A stretch of DNA of 64,000 nt, taken from positions 2,666,001 to 2,730,000 of the forward strand of contig NZ_CP042430.1 in the NCBI RefSeq assembly GCF_007970665.1, read 5' to 3'. The notes under the pieces were generated by a model, which ran no database searches, had not been told where the DNA came from, and saw only the letters and a program-made list of their open reading frames with translations. Below are positions 1 through 9,075 of this stretch, piece after piece (position 1 is the stretch's first letter; every line of letters begins with the position of its first letter). The translations under genes were made by a program, and so were the position numbers. Source of the DNA: Baekduia soli (GTDB lineage: Bacteria > Actinomycetota > Thermoleophilia > Solirubrobacterales > Solirubrobacteraceae).

Positions 1-1
1 C

Positions 2-697
2 CTGGTCGGCAACATCCGCGAGCTCGACTACGACCGCCACGACCTGCCCGAGAGCGTCCACTACGTCGGCAACTGCCTGTGGTTCCCGCCCGAGGCGGCG
101 GGCGCCGCGGCCTGGCTGGACGCGATCCCGGCCGAGCGCCCGTGGGTCCACGTGACCGAGAGCACGCTGGCCTACGGCGACCCGTTCCTGCTGCGCATGG
201 CCGCCGAGGCGCTGGCCGACGAGCCCGTCGAGGTCATCGTCACCACGGGCCGCCAGCGCGACTCCGTGGTGCAGGCGCTCGGCGCGCTGCCGCCCAACGT
301 CCACGTCACCGACTGGCTCAACCACGGCGACCTGCTCCCGCGCTGCGCCGCGGTGGTCACCGTCGGCGGCAAGGCCACGATCCTCTCGGCCATGGAGGCC
401 GGGGTGCCGCTCGTGCTCGTCCCGACGACGTGGGACAAGCCCGACAACGCGCGGCGCGTGACGCGCGTCGGCGCGGGCGTGCGGATCCCCGCACGGCGCT
501 GCACCGCGCCCGACCTGCGCGCCGCCGTGCGTCAGGTGCTCGACGACCCGCGCCACCGCGCCGCGGCGCGCGACATGGCCGCCCGGCTGGCCGCCGCCCC
601 CGGCCCCGCCGCGGCCGCGGACCTGCTCGAGGCGCTCGTCGGCGCCCCGGCGCCCGCGCCGGCCCCGGGGCCCGTGCTGCAGGAGGGCCACGCATGA
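2..697 (+). CDS. MGT-type glycosyltransferase, C-terminal part (cut by window edge)
   Basis: This is the 3' part of a GT1/MGT-like glycosyltransferase; the reading frame is open from base 2, so its start lies outside the window. It contains the C-terminal nucleotide-sugar-binding half, including TDWLNH, LLPRC and the block VTVGGKATI...GVPLVLVP.TWDKP. The usual HGG motif is VGG here, so the conserved His is absent. It is clearly a tandem paralogue of the next gene: ELDY, HYVG.CLW, RPWVHVTE and TDWL.H motifs recur in the same order. It overlaps that gene by 4 bp (ATGA), so the two are co-translated. The acceptor is unknown; actinobacterial relatives glycosylate lipids, carotenoids or secondary metabolites. 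Confidence 0.85.
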   Translation: MVGNIRELDYDRHDLPESVHYVGNCLWFPPEAAGAAAWLDAIPAERPWVHVTESTLAYGDPFLLRMAAEALADEPVEVIVTTGRQRDSVVQALGALPPNVHVTDWLNHGDLLPRCAAVVTVGGKATILSAMEAGVPLVLVPTTWDKPDNARRVTRVGAGVRIPARRCTAPDLRAAVRQVLDDPRHRAAARDMAARLAAAPGPAAAADLLEALVGAPAPAPAPGPVLQEGHA

Positions 698-2013
698 CGC
701 GCGTGCTGTTCTGCTGCTGGCCGTTCGAGGGCCACGTCTTCCCGCAGATGAGCATGGCGTTGGCGCTGCGCGAGCGCGGCCACGAGGTCGCGTTCTGGAC
801 CGACGCATCCCAGCGCGAGCTCGTCGAGGGCCAGGGGTTCGAGCTCTTCCCGTTCCGCCGTGTCGCGCCCGCGTGGCTGCGCGTGCACGGCACCGACCGC
901 GGCACGGCGGGCCGGCGCCAGGCGCTGCAGCAGCTGCGCGACGCGCGCGAGTGGATCATCGGGACGATCCCCGACCAGGTCGCCGACCTGCGCGACGTCG
1001 TCGCGGCCTACGGCCCCGACGTCGTCGGCGCCGAGGCCTCCATGTGGGGTCCCACGCTGCTGCCCGAGACCCTGCCCGTGCCGGTCGCGCTCGTCTCGCC
1101 GCTGACGGGCGCCGAGCTGCCCGGCCCCGACGCGCCGGTGCCCGGTGGGCTCGCGCCGCGGGGCAGCGCCCGCGCGGGCGCCCTGCGCGCGGTCGCCGCG
1201 CAGGTCACCACGCTCGTCACGCGCCGGATGCGCACGCGCATCGACGGCTACCGGGCCGACCAGGGCCTCGGCCCGCTCGGTGGCACGGTGCACGAGGCGC
1301 TGGGCCGCCTCCCGCTGTATCTCGTGCTGAGCACGCCCGAGCTGGACTACCGCCGCACCGACCTTCCGCCCAACGTGCACTACGTCGGCGCGTGCCTGTG
1401 GCACCCGCCCGAGCCGCCCGGGACGCTGGCCGCGCTGGACGCGATCCCCGCCGGGCGCCCGTGGGTCCACGTCACCGAGGGCACGTCGCACTTCAGGGAC
1501 CACGTCGTCCTGCGCGCCGCCGCGCAGGGCCTGGGCGGTGGACCCTACGAGGCGATCCTGACGACCGGCCGCGGCCGCGACGCCGCGACGATGGGCCTCG
1601 GCGCCCCCGCGGCCAACGTCCACATCACCGACTGGCTCAGCCACGACGTGCTGCTGCCGCGCTGCCGCGCGATCGTCACCACCGGCGGCATGGGCACCGT
1701 CATGGCCGCGCTGCGCGACGGCGTGCCGCTCGTCGTCGTGCCCACCGACTGGGACAAGCCGGCCAGCGCCGCGCGCATCGTCGCCGCCGGGGCGGGCCTC
1801 CGGCTCATGCCGCGCCGCTGCACGCCCGAGCGCCTGCGCGACGCGGTCGAGGAGGTCCTCGGCGATCCGCGTCACCTGGCCGGCGCGCAACGCGCCGCCC
1901 AGCAGCTCGCCGCCGCGCCCGGGCCGGCAGGCGCCGCCCGGCTCATCGCGAACCTTGCCACGACCGGCGGGTCTGCCCCCCGCTCCACGCCGTTTACGAG
2001 GTCAGCCTCATGA
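694..2013 (+). CDS. MGT-type glycosyltransferase
   Basis: A complete 439-aa GT-B glycosyltransferase. The N-terminus has the acceptor-domain opening VLFCCWPFEGHVFPQMSMALALRERGHEVAFWT written across residues 4-36, with the GH..P motif typical of the family. The C-terminal donor domain carries TDWLSHDVLLPRC and VTTGGMGTVMAALRDGVPLVVVP, where the usual HGG is TGG. The ATG overlaps the stop of the upstream paralogue by 4 bp, and the stop overlaps the ATG of the next gene. A longer open frame exists upstream but would run through the preceding gene. Substrate unknown; the operon partners (another GT, secreted proteins, a methyltransferase) suggest decoration of a lipid or surface compound. Confidence 0.9.
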   Translation: MTRVLFCCWPFEGHVFPQMSMALALRERGHEVAFWTDASQRELVEGQGFELFPFRRVAPAWLRVHGTDRGTAGRRQALQQLRDAREWIIGTIPDQVADLRDVVAAYGPDVVGAEASMWGPTLLPETLPVPVALVSPLTGAELPGPDAPVPGGLAPRGSARAGALRAVAAQVTTLVTRRMRTRIDGYRADQGLGPLGGTVHEALGRLPLYLVLSTPELDYRRTDLPPNVHYVGACLWHPPEPPGTLAALDAIPAGRPWVHVTEGTSHFRDHVVLRAAAQGLGGGPYEAILTTGRGRDAATMGLGAPAANVHITDWLSHDVLLPRCRAIVTTGGMGTVMAALRDGVPLVVVPTDWDKPASAARIVAAGAGLRLMPRRCTPERLRDAVEEVLGDPRHLAGAQRAAQQLAAAPGPAGAARLIANLATTGGSAPRSTPFTRSAS

Positions 2014-4208
2014 ACCCCCGTCGCCCGGGCACGCCCCGGACCCTCCGAGCGCTCGTCGCCCGCGTCGTCGTGCCCGCCGTCCTGCTGGCCTGCGTGCTCG
2101 GCACGAGCGCCCAGGCCGCGGTCCCCGGCGTCGACGTGATCGCCCAGCGCGGCTTCGGCAACGTGCACAACAGCTACGCCTGGGGCATGGCGTGGTTCAA
2201 GGGCGCGCTCTACGTGGGCACGGGCCGCTACGTGGCGTGCATGGAGGCGGCGACGACCGACTTCTACTTCCCGGTCGCCAAGACCTACCGGCCGTACAAG
2301 ATGCCCAGCATCCACTGCCCGCGCAACCGCTGGAACATGGACCTGCGGGCGGAGATCTGGCGCTACACGCCGTGGAACAAGACCTGGGTGCGCGTCTATC
2401 GCTCGCCCGCGGTCAACAACCCGCGGTCGCCCGGCAAGCTCATCGCCCGCGACATCGCCTACCGCGGGATGAGCGTGCGCAAGGGCCCCGACGGCCGCGA
2501 GGCGCTGTTCGTCAGCGGCGTCTCGCCCGACGAGATCGTGCCCGAGCTGCGCCACAAGGCGTCGCCCCGCCTGCTGCGCACCTACGACGGCCTGACCTAC
2601 ACGAACCTCGCGCACTCCTTCGTGGTGGACAAGACCGGCTCGCTGCGCGACCAGCGCGTGATGGGCTTCCGCGGCATCACGTGGTGGCGCGGGCGCATGT
2701 ACGCGCTGGCCTCGACCGCCTACGCGGGCGACGGCGCCCTCTTCGAGGTCCTCGATCCCTGGCGGACCGACCACAAGCCGTCGCGCTTCCGCCAGGTCTC
2801 GGCGCCCTGGATGCACGTCTTCGAGATCGAGGTCTACCGGGGCGGCCTGTACATCGGCTCGGGCAGCGCCAAGAAGGGCTACTCGGTCTGGAAGACCACG
2901 CGGACGAGCAAGCCGTTCCACTTCAAGCCGATCGTCACCGACGGCGCGGGGCGCGGGCCGAAGATGACCGGCGTCATCGCCATGCACGTCTTCAAGGACC
3001 ACCTCTACGTCAGCGCGGTGAGCTGGTACGCGACGGACGACATCCCGACGACGGAGATGATCCGCATCGACCACCGGGACGACTGGCAGGTCGTCGTCGG
3101 GCGCCCGCGCGTCGCGGCCGACGGCATCTACCGCTACCCGATCAGCGGCCTGATGGACGGGTTCGAGAACGTGTTCATGCCCCACATCTGGCGGATCTCC
3201 GACCAGAACGGTGCGCTGTACGCCGGCACGCTGGACTGGAGCTACCTGCTGCAGGACAGCAAGAACTGGCCGCCGGACGACAAGCCCAACAACGACCAGT
3301 TCTCCGGGCTGCTCAGCCAGGTGCTCGCCGGCGAGCTGGGCTTCGACGTCTGGACGACGTGCGACGGCATCGACTGGTTCCCGGCCACCCGCACCTCGTT
3401 CAGCGGCGACGAGTACGACTTCGGCGTGCGGACGATGCAGCCGGCCCCCAACGGCAAGATGTACATCGGCACGGCGGACCACGCCCACGGCACGCGGATC
3501 TTCTCCAGCGACGCCAACGACTGCCAGGCGTTCCCCGGCACCAACGGCACGCCGGTCAGGTCCAGCCCGACGCCGACGGTGTCGGCGACCACCGCCGCCA
3601 TGCGGCCCCAGCACCTGCTCACCGACGTCCAGCGCGACGGGACCGTGCTCTCGTGGGAGCGTGGCGCCAGGGCCGCCCGGTACGACGTGGTCCGCACGAC
3701 GCCGACCGACATCGTGTTGAACTTCATGGCGCCGCTGACCGATCCCGACGGCTTCACCTACGACGGACAGCTGCCGCAGATCGTGCCCTACGGCACGCCG
3801 AACGCCACCCCGATCGACGTGCCGCTGCCCGGCAAGTCCGAGGTCATCGGGACCACGACGGGCTCGTTCTTCGTCGACCGCACCGCGGTGCCCGGCGCGC
3901 GCTACACCTACTCCGTCGTGGCGCAGGGCCCGGCCGGGCAGCGTCCGGCGTCGAACTTCCAGGCCGTGCCCGACCCGCGGCCGGCCGCGACGTTCGCCCA
4001 GCTGCAGAAGGTGCTGCCGACGGCACGGGCCGCGTCCCTGCAGGACGACCGGGCCCTCTGGGACGGGGCCGACCGGGCCCAGGCGCTGGCCGGCGTGCGG
4101 CAGCTGGCGCGCACCGCCGACAGCGACACCGCGCGCGACATCGCCCGCCGGCTCGCGCGGCGCCTGCAGTACGCCGACGTGGCCGGCCGACCGGTCGGGG
4201 GGCGCTGA
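2010..4208 (+). CDS. large secreted protein of unknown function, likely beta-rich
   Basis: A 732-aa protein with a clear export signal: basic MNPRRPGTPRTLR, a hydrophobic stretch around residues 17-34 and an AQA cleavage site. The mature part repeats short motifs of the type ALYVGTGRY, GLYIGSGSA, HLYVSAVSW, ALYAGTLDW and KMYIGTADH, spaced through the protein, as in beta-propellers in which each blade contributes one such strand. The last ~170 residues (RDGTVLSWERGARAARYDVVRT and following) look like a fibronectin-III-type domain. The ATG overlaps the upstream GT stop, and the next GT starts 1 bp after this stop, so it belongs to the glycosyltransferase operon. I do not recognise the family; a role at the cell surface is inference. 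Confidence 0.75.
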   Translation: MNPRRPGTPRTLRALVARVVVPAVLLACVLGTSAQAAVPGVDVIAQRGFGNVHNSYAWGMAWFKGALYVGTGRYVACMEAATTDFYFPVAKTYRPYKMPSIHCPRNRWNMDLRAEIWRYTPWNKTWVRVYRSPAVNNPRSPGKLIARDIAYRGMSVRKGPDGREALFVSGVSPDEIVPELRHKASPRLLRTYDGLTYTNLAHSFVVDKTGSLRDQRVMGFRGITWWRGRMYALASTAYAGDGALFEVLDPWRTDHKPSRFRQVSAPWMHVFEIEVYRGGLYIGSGSAKKGYSVWKTTRTSKPFHFKPIVTDGAGRGPKMTGVIAMHVFKDHLYVSAVSWYATDDIPTTEMIRIDHRDDWQVVVGRPRVAADGIYRYPISGLMDGFENVFMPHIWRISDQNGALYAGTLDWSYLLQDSKNWPPDDKPNNDQFSGLLSQVLAGELGFDVWTTCDGIDWFPATRTSFSGDEYDFGVRTMQPAPNGKMYIGTADHAHGTRIFSSDANDCQAFPGTNGTPVRSSPTPTVSATTAAMRPQHLLTDVQRDGTVLSWERGARAARYDVVRTTPTDIVLNFMAPLTDPDGFTYDGQLPQIVPYGTPNATPIDVPLPGKSEVIGTTTGSFFVDRTAVPGARYTYSVVAQGPAGQRPASNFQAVPDPRPAATFAQLQKVLPTARAASLQDDRALWDGADRAQALAGVRQLARTADSDTARDIARRLARRLQYADVAGRPVGGR

Positions 4209-4209
4209 C

Positions 4210-5514
4210 ATGCGCCTCACGCTGCTGACCGTCGGGTCCCGCGGCGACGTCCAGCCGTTCGTCGCGCTCGGCGCGGGCCTGGCCCGCGCGGGCCACGAGG
4301 TGCGTCTGGCCACCCACCCGCGCTACGAGCGTCTGGTGACCGGCGCCGGCCTGGAGTTCGCCCCGCTGGCCGAGGGCCATCTCAGCCGCGGCACCGAGAC
4401 CGCCGCGGGCCGCGCCTGGATCGAGAAGGGCTCCTACCGCCTGCCGACCTGGGTCGGCTTCCTGCGCGACGCCCGGTCGGTCGCCGACCGGCGCCTGGCC
4501 GACGCCGCGGCCGCCTGCGAGGGCGCGCAGGCCATCGTGGCCTCCAACCTGGCCTTCGTGCTCGGCTGGCAGATGGCCGACCACCTCCGCGTGCCGCTCG
4601 TGCGCGCCTACATCGAGCCCCCGGCCTGGATGTTCCCGTCCAAGCGCCGCGCGGCGCGGCTGGCGCCGGCGATCCGCCAGGTCGCCTGGGCCGCCGCGAA
4701 GCCGTGGCTCGACGGGGTGCGCCGGCGCGCCATCGGGATCGGCCGGGTGCCCCTGCGCGAGCCGTTCGCCGGCCTGGACCGCTCCGGCTCGCTGGTCCTG
4801 TACGCGTTCAGCCGCGAGGTGCTCGACCCGCCGGCGACCGCGGGCCGGCGGGCCGAGGTCACGGGCTACTGGTTCACCGACACCACGTTCGACCCCGAGC
4901 CGCCGCCCGGGCTCGAGGCCTTCCTGGCCGACGGGGCGCCGCCGGTGTCCATCGGCTTCGCCACGATGATCGACCCCGACCCGGCGGCCTCCACCGCGTT
5001 CGTGGTCAAGGCGCTGGCGCTGGCCGGGCGGCGCGCGGTCCTCATCCGCGGCGACCAGCCCATCGACGCGGCGGCGCTGCCCGACGAGGTGTTCGTGATC
5101 GACACGGTCTCGCACGCCTGGCTGTTCCCGCGCTGCGCCGCCGCCGTGCACTACGCCCCGGCCGGCACGACCGCCGCGGCGCTGCGGGCCGGCATCCCCT
5201 CGGTGACGATCCCGCACATGACCGACCAGTTCCTCTGGGCGCGACGGCTGCACGAGCTCGGCGTGGCCCCCGAGCCGATCCCGCGCCTGGAGCTGACGGC
5301 CGAGCGGCTGGGCGAGGCGATCCGCGTGGCCTCCGGCGGCGTCGAGATGCGCGGCCGTGCCGCCGCGCTGGGCCAGCGGATCCGCGCCGAGGACGGCGTC
5401 GGCCGCGCCGTCGAGCTCATCGGGCGCGAGCTCGGCGTCCCGCCTCCCGGGCCCGGCGCACCCGCTCGCGCCGAGCGACCGGCAAGCACCCTTGCTGCGA
5501 ACCCCCATCCGTAG
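4210..5514 (+). CDS. UGT/sterol-glucosyltransferase-like glycosyltransferase
   Basis: A 434-aa GT1-family enzyme. The N-terminus LTLLTVGSRGDVQPFVALGAG is the family-28-type signature shared by sterol 3-beta-glucosyltransferases and vancomycin-type GTs. The C-terminal donor-binding region reads VHYAPAGTTAAALRAGIPSV followed by DQFLWARRLHELGV and PRLELTAERL. Relatives usually have HHGGAGTT at this place; the two glycines are replaced by AP here. It starts 1 bp after the secreted protein, in the same operon as two other glycosyltransferases but from a different subfamily. Acceptor unknown; a hydrophobic lipid or terpenoid is plausible from family knowledge. Confidence 0.9.
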   Translation: MRLTLLTVGSRGDVQPFVALGAGLARAGHEVRLATHPRYERLVTGAGLEFAPLAEGHLSRGTETAAGRAWIEKGSYRLPTWVGFLRDARSVADRRLADAAAACEGAQAIVASNLAFVLGWQMADHLRVPLVRAYIEPPAWMFPSKRRAARLAPAIRQVAWAAAKPWLDGVRRRAIGIGRVPLREPFAGLDRSGSLVLYAFSREVLDPPATAGRRAEVTGYWFTDTTFDPEPPPGLEAFLADGAPPVSIGFATMIDPDPAASTAFVVKALALAGRRAVLIRGDQPIDAAALPDEVFVIDTVSHAWLFPRCAAAVHYAPAGTTAAALRAGIPSVTIPHMTDQFLWARRLHELGVAPEPIPRLELTAERLGEAIRVASGGVEMRGRAAALGQRIRAEDGVGRAVELIGRELGVPPPGPGAPARAERPASTLAANPHP

Positions 5515-5524
5515 AGGAGACCGC

Positions 5525-6252
5525 ATGCGTCGTCTGTTCCCCTCACCCTGGTGGCCACCCTGGCCGTCGCCGCACCCGCCGGCGCGCAGGCGGTGGCCAC
5601 GGCCACGCCGCCCAAGGCCGGCGGTGCCACCAAGCTGCACTACGCCATCGACGGCACGCTGGATCCCGTGACCCTGCGGATCCCGACCGCGCTGACGTTC
5701 AGCGCGCCCACCGGGTTCACGTTCGACACGCGCGCGCTGGCCGCGCGCTGCAGCCGCGAGCGCGCGGTCCTCAACGAGTGCCCGAAGGGCAGCGCCATGG
5801 GCGGCGGCCAGCTCGTGATCGGCGTGACGCTGCCCGACGGCAGCGAGCGCGATGCCGTCTTCGCCCTGCACCCCTACATGTCGACCGGCAACCGCGTGTG
5901 GATGCTCGCCTACGTCACCGGCTGGCGTGTCGTCCCGGGGACCCTCGTGAAGTCGGCCGCCGGGCTGTCGCTCGTGTTCGACCCGCTGCCGGTCCCGCCG
6001 CCGTTCCCCAACGTCGGCTATGCCTTCAAGTCGATCACGCTCGACGTCGGCGCGACGCGCACCGTCAAGAAGGTCGTCAAGCTCAAGGCCAGGGCGAGGT
6101 CCAAGAAGGCGCGGAAGCGCACCACGAAGACCCGCTACGACCTCATCCACGCCCCGGCGCAGTGCGCGGGCTCGTGGGCGGCCACCGTCGACCTGACGTT
6201 CCCCGACGGCTCGGCGCTCCCGCTGCCCGCTCCCATGCCCTGCACGCCATGA
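5525..6252 (+). CDS. secreted hypothetical protein with a frameshifted signal peptide
   Basis: The body of this protein (frame 1, from about 5551 to the stop) encodes about 230 aa without a recognised domain; it ends in a Lys/Arg-rich stretch and PLPAPMPCTP. The only good start, ATG 5525 behind GAGGAGA, is in frame 2 and gives MRRLFP before running into unrelated sequence. Adding one C to the CCCC run at 5539-5542 fuses MRRLFP to LTLVATLAVAAPAGAQA, a perfect signal peptide in frame with the rest. As written, the only in-frame start is GTG 5551. It overlaps the methyltransferase start by 4 bp. The frameshift may be a sequencing error. Confidence 0.65.
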
Positions 6253-7144
6253 GCGCCCGGGCGGACACCCGCGGCCGCGACGTGGGGTTCCGCCCGGTGC
6301 GCTCGGCCGCGGGCGCCGTCCTGCGGCGGGCGCCGGGGCTCCGGCAGCGCGGCGAGAAGCTCGTGTGGCGCGCGGTCTACGAGCTGGGGACCAGCGGCCG
6401 CCGCCGCGCGACGACCACGATGATGAACTACGGCTACGCCGCGCTGGAGGGCGCGGCGTCGCCGGACGCCGACGCCGACGACCGCTTCGGCCTGCAGCTC
6501 TACGCCGAGGTCGCCCGGCCCGGGCAGCTGGCCGGCAACGACGTCCTCGAGGTCGGCTGCGGCCGGGGCGGCGGGACCGCGTTCGTGATGCAGCGCTTCG
6601 CGCCGCGCTCGATGGTCGGCCTCGACCTCGCCGCCGGCGCGATCAAGGGCTGCACGAAGCGCCACGCGCGGCCCGGGCTGCGCTTCGTCCGCGGTGACGC
6701 GGAGGACCTGCCGTTCGCCGACGCGACGTTCGACGCGGTCCTCAGCGTCGAGTCCAGCCACTGCTACGCCGACGCGCCGCGCTTCCTGCGCGAAGTGCAC
6801 CGCGTGCTGCGCCCGGGCGGCGTGCTGCTGCTCGCCGACTTCCGCCACAGCGTGCTGCCGCCGGGCGCCGAGGACGCGCTCGTGCCCCAGGAGGACGTGG
6901 CCACGCTGCGCCGTCAGATCACCGAGGGGGGATTCGCGATGGATGAGGAACACGACATCACCCCAACGTCGTCCGCGCGCTGCAGCTCGACACGCCGCGC
7001 CGGCGCGAGCGGATCGAGCGCGGGGTCCCGCGCTTCGCGCGCCGTCACGCGCTGGCGTTCGCCGCGGTCGAGGGCAGCGCGATGTACGACGCCTACGCGG
7101 AAGGCCGCTGGACCTACCTCCGGCTCGTGGCGCGGCGGCCATGA
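6249..7144 (+). pseudogene. class I SAM-dependent methyltransferase, frameshifted near the C-terminus
   Basis: Starts at ATG 6249, overlapping the upstream stop. It has a class I methyltransferase core: DVLEVGCGRGGG (motif I), LDLAAGAI, GDAEDLPFADATFDAVLSVES and VLRPGGVLLLADF. It resembles phthiotriol/phenolphthiocerol-type and other lipid methyltransferases of actinobacteria. At the CCCC run near 6961-6964 the frame is lost; adding one C restores NVVRALQLDTP and a normal C-terminus ending LRLVARRP with a TGA at 7142-7144 that overlaps the ATG of the next gene. The perfect restoration, including the overlap, suggests a recent single-base loss or a sequence error. Substrate unknown; it probably modifies the product of the adjacent glycosyltransferases. 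Confidence 0.8.
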
Positions 7145-9075
7145 TCCGCGCCGCGGCGGTGGCCCTGACCGTCGCCGGCGTGCTCGCCGTGCCCGCGGCC
7201 GCCCCGGCGGCCGAGCCGGCGCTGACCGTCACGCCCGCCCGGCTGCACGCCGCGCTGCAGTGCTGGGGCCGGATCGGCCCGCACGCCCCCGCGCCGATCG
7301 TCTTCGCCCCGGGGACGGGGTCCGACGGCTCCCAGGTCCACACGCTCGGCGGCCCGGCGTTCGCGCGCATCGGCCACCCGTACTGCGCCGTCACGTTCCC
7401 CCAGCACGCCACGGCCGACCTCCAGGTCTCCGTCCAGTACCTCGTCGCCGCCATCCGCACGACGGCTCGCCGCGCGGGTCGGCCCGTCGCGGTGGCCGGC
7501 GTCAGCCAGGGCGGCCTGCTGGCGCGCATGGCGCTCACGGTGTGGCCGAGCCTGCGCGCCCGCGTCTCCGACGTCGTCTCGGTCTCGGGCACCCAGCACG
7601 GGGCGCCGGCCTCGCCGTCCTGCGCGACGCAGGGCTGCCCGCCGGCGTTCTGGCAGCAGGCCCAGGGCTCCAACCTGCTGCGGGCGCTGAACAACGGCCG
7701 CGACGAGACGCCCGGCCGCGACACCGCCTGGACGACGGTCCGGTCGGCGACCGACGAGATCGTGCGCCCCCAGACCGGCGCACACCCCACCTCCGCGCTG
7801 CGGGGCGCCTCCAACATCCTGATCCAGTCCGTGTGCCCGGGGCGGCAGGTGTCGCACCTGGCGACGACGGTCGACTCCGTCACGCTCGCCGTCCTGCGCG
7901 ACGCGGTGCGGCACGCGGGGCCGGCCAGGGCCTCGCGCCTGCCCAGGACGGTGTGCTCGCACCCCTACGGCGACGGCCTGGACCCGACGCGCACCGCACG
8001 GTTCCTGGCGCTCGCGCCGGCGGTGGTCGGCCAGAGCGAGGCCGGCGTGCCCACCGTGACCGCCGAGCCGCCCGTGCGTGCGTGGCTCGGCCGGCCCCGG
8101 TCGCCGAAGCCGTCGGCGGTGCCCTCGCGCCCGGTGTCGGCGCAGTCGGGCACGCCGGTGGCGGCGGCCCCGGGCACGACGCCGGCGCCGGCGACCCCGG
8201 CCCCGGCGCCGATCCCCGCGCCCGCGCCGGTCTGGACGGTGCCCGTCCCGCCCGGCGTGGCGTCGTTCACCGACACCTACCGCGACTTCGACGTCTACAC
8301 CGACGAGGCGCAGCAGGCCTGCAGCGAGACCGAAGGGGTCTACGGCGCCGAGCCCGCCGCCGCCGGTCGCTACCCCGTGCTGGTCTACGTGCACGGCTCG
8401 GCGGCCGACTGGGAGGGCAACCTCGAGGGCCAGGCGGTCGCGGCCGCCGCGGCGGCCCAGGGCTTCGTCGTGGCGGCGTTCACCTACGACAGCACCGCGA
8501 CGGGGCTCTGGCCGCCGTTCATGGACGGCCACGCACGGTGCATGTTCGACGCCGCGCAGCCCGGCAACGGGCTGGCGAAGGTGTGCGCCCGCGCCAAGGC
8601 CGACTGCTCGCGTGGCGTGCTCGTCAGCGGCTTCAGCCAGGGCGGGGTGATCGCGGCGCTGGCCCGCAACCACTCCGCGATGGTGCGCGCGGCGTGGCTC
8701 ATCGGGGTCAACACGCCGATCGAGGCCGCGACGCTGGCCGCGCCGTCGGGCACCCGCGCGCTGCCCGACGACCGGGTCCGGATCACGATCGGGCGTGCCG
8801 ACGTCGACACGCTCGACGCCCTCAACCAGCTCACGGGCCAGAGCTGCGCCGCGTCGCCGTGCCTGCGGGCCGACGGCTCGGGCTACGACGTCGTGGAGCA
8901 CTCGCAGGTCGCCGACGGCTTCGCCGACCACTGCTTCTGGGAGAGCTCGACGCCGTCGTGGCCGTACTGGAGCTGCGCGTCGCCGCCGACCTTCGATCCC
9001 GGCTTCGCGTCCCCGAGCACGCTGCCCTGGTCGCTGGCGACCAACCTCACGTGGCTGCGCGGGAAGCTGGGCTGA
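7141..9075 (+). CDS. secreted tandem alpha/beta-hydrolase (two lipase-type domains)
   Basis: A 644-aa exported protein; residues 1-24 form a signal peptide ending APAAEP. Domain 1 (about 30-310) is a CalB/lipase-like hydrolase with the nucleophile elbow GVSQGG around Ser122 and the block VSVSGTQHGAP. A Pro/Ala/Thr linker (about 315-375) joins it to domain 2, an alpha/beta-hydrolase with VLVYVHGSAADWEGN (oxyanion region) and GFSQGG around Ser499. A possible His is in EHSQVADGF near the end. Several Cys pairs fit extracellular disulfides. It starts 4 bp inside the restored methyltransferase end and converges on the sulfotransferase gene, overlapping it by 29 bp. Two complete catalytic domains in one chain are unusual. 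Confidence 0.8.
   Translation: MIRAAAVALTVAGVLAVPAAAPAAEPALTVTPARLHAALQCWGRIGPHAPAPIVFAPGTGSDGSQVHTLGGPAFARIGHPYCAVTFPQHATADLQVSVQYLVAAIRTTARRAGRPVAVAGVSQGGLLARMALTVWPSLRARVSDVVSVSGTQHGAPASPSCATQGCPPAFWQQAQGSNLLRALNNGRDETPGRDTAWTTVRSATDEIVRPQTGAHPTSALRGASNILIQSVCPGRQVSHLATTVDSVTLAVLRDAVRHAGPARASRLPRTVCSHPYGDGLDPTRTARFLALAPAVVGQSEAGVPTVTAEPPVRAWLGRPRSPKPSAVPSRPVSAQSGTPVAAAPGTTPAPATPAPAPIPAPAPVWTVPVPPGVASFTDTYRDFDVYTDEAQQACSETEGVYGAEPAAAGRYPVLVYVHGSAADWEGNLEGQAVAAAAAAQGFVVAAFTYDSTATGLWPPFMDGHARCMFDAAQPGNGLAKVCARAKADCSRGVLVSGFSQGGVIAALARNHSAMVRAAWLIGVNTPIEAATLAAPSGTRALPDDRVRITIGRADVDTLDALNQLTGQSCAASPCLRADGSGYDVVEHSQVADGFADHCFWESSTPSWPYWSCASPPTFDPGFASPSTLPWSLATNLTWLRGKLG

Noticed and set aside
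873-4313. Very long open frames on both strands over the glycosyltransferase/secreted protein region
   Set aside because: They are GC-frame shadows rich in Arg/Ala/Pro without any domain; only the frames with family motifs are genes.
3844-6150. 768-codon minus-strand open frame
   Set aside because: Antisense to genes with clear signatures; composition of a shadow frame.
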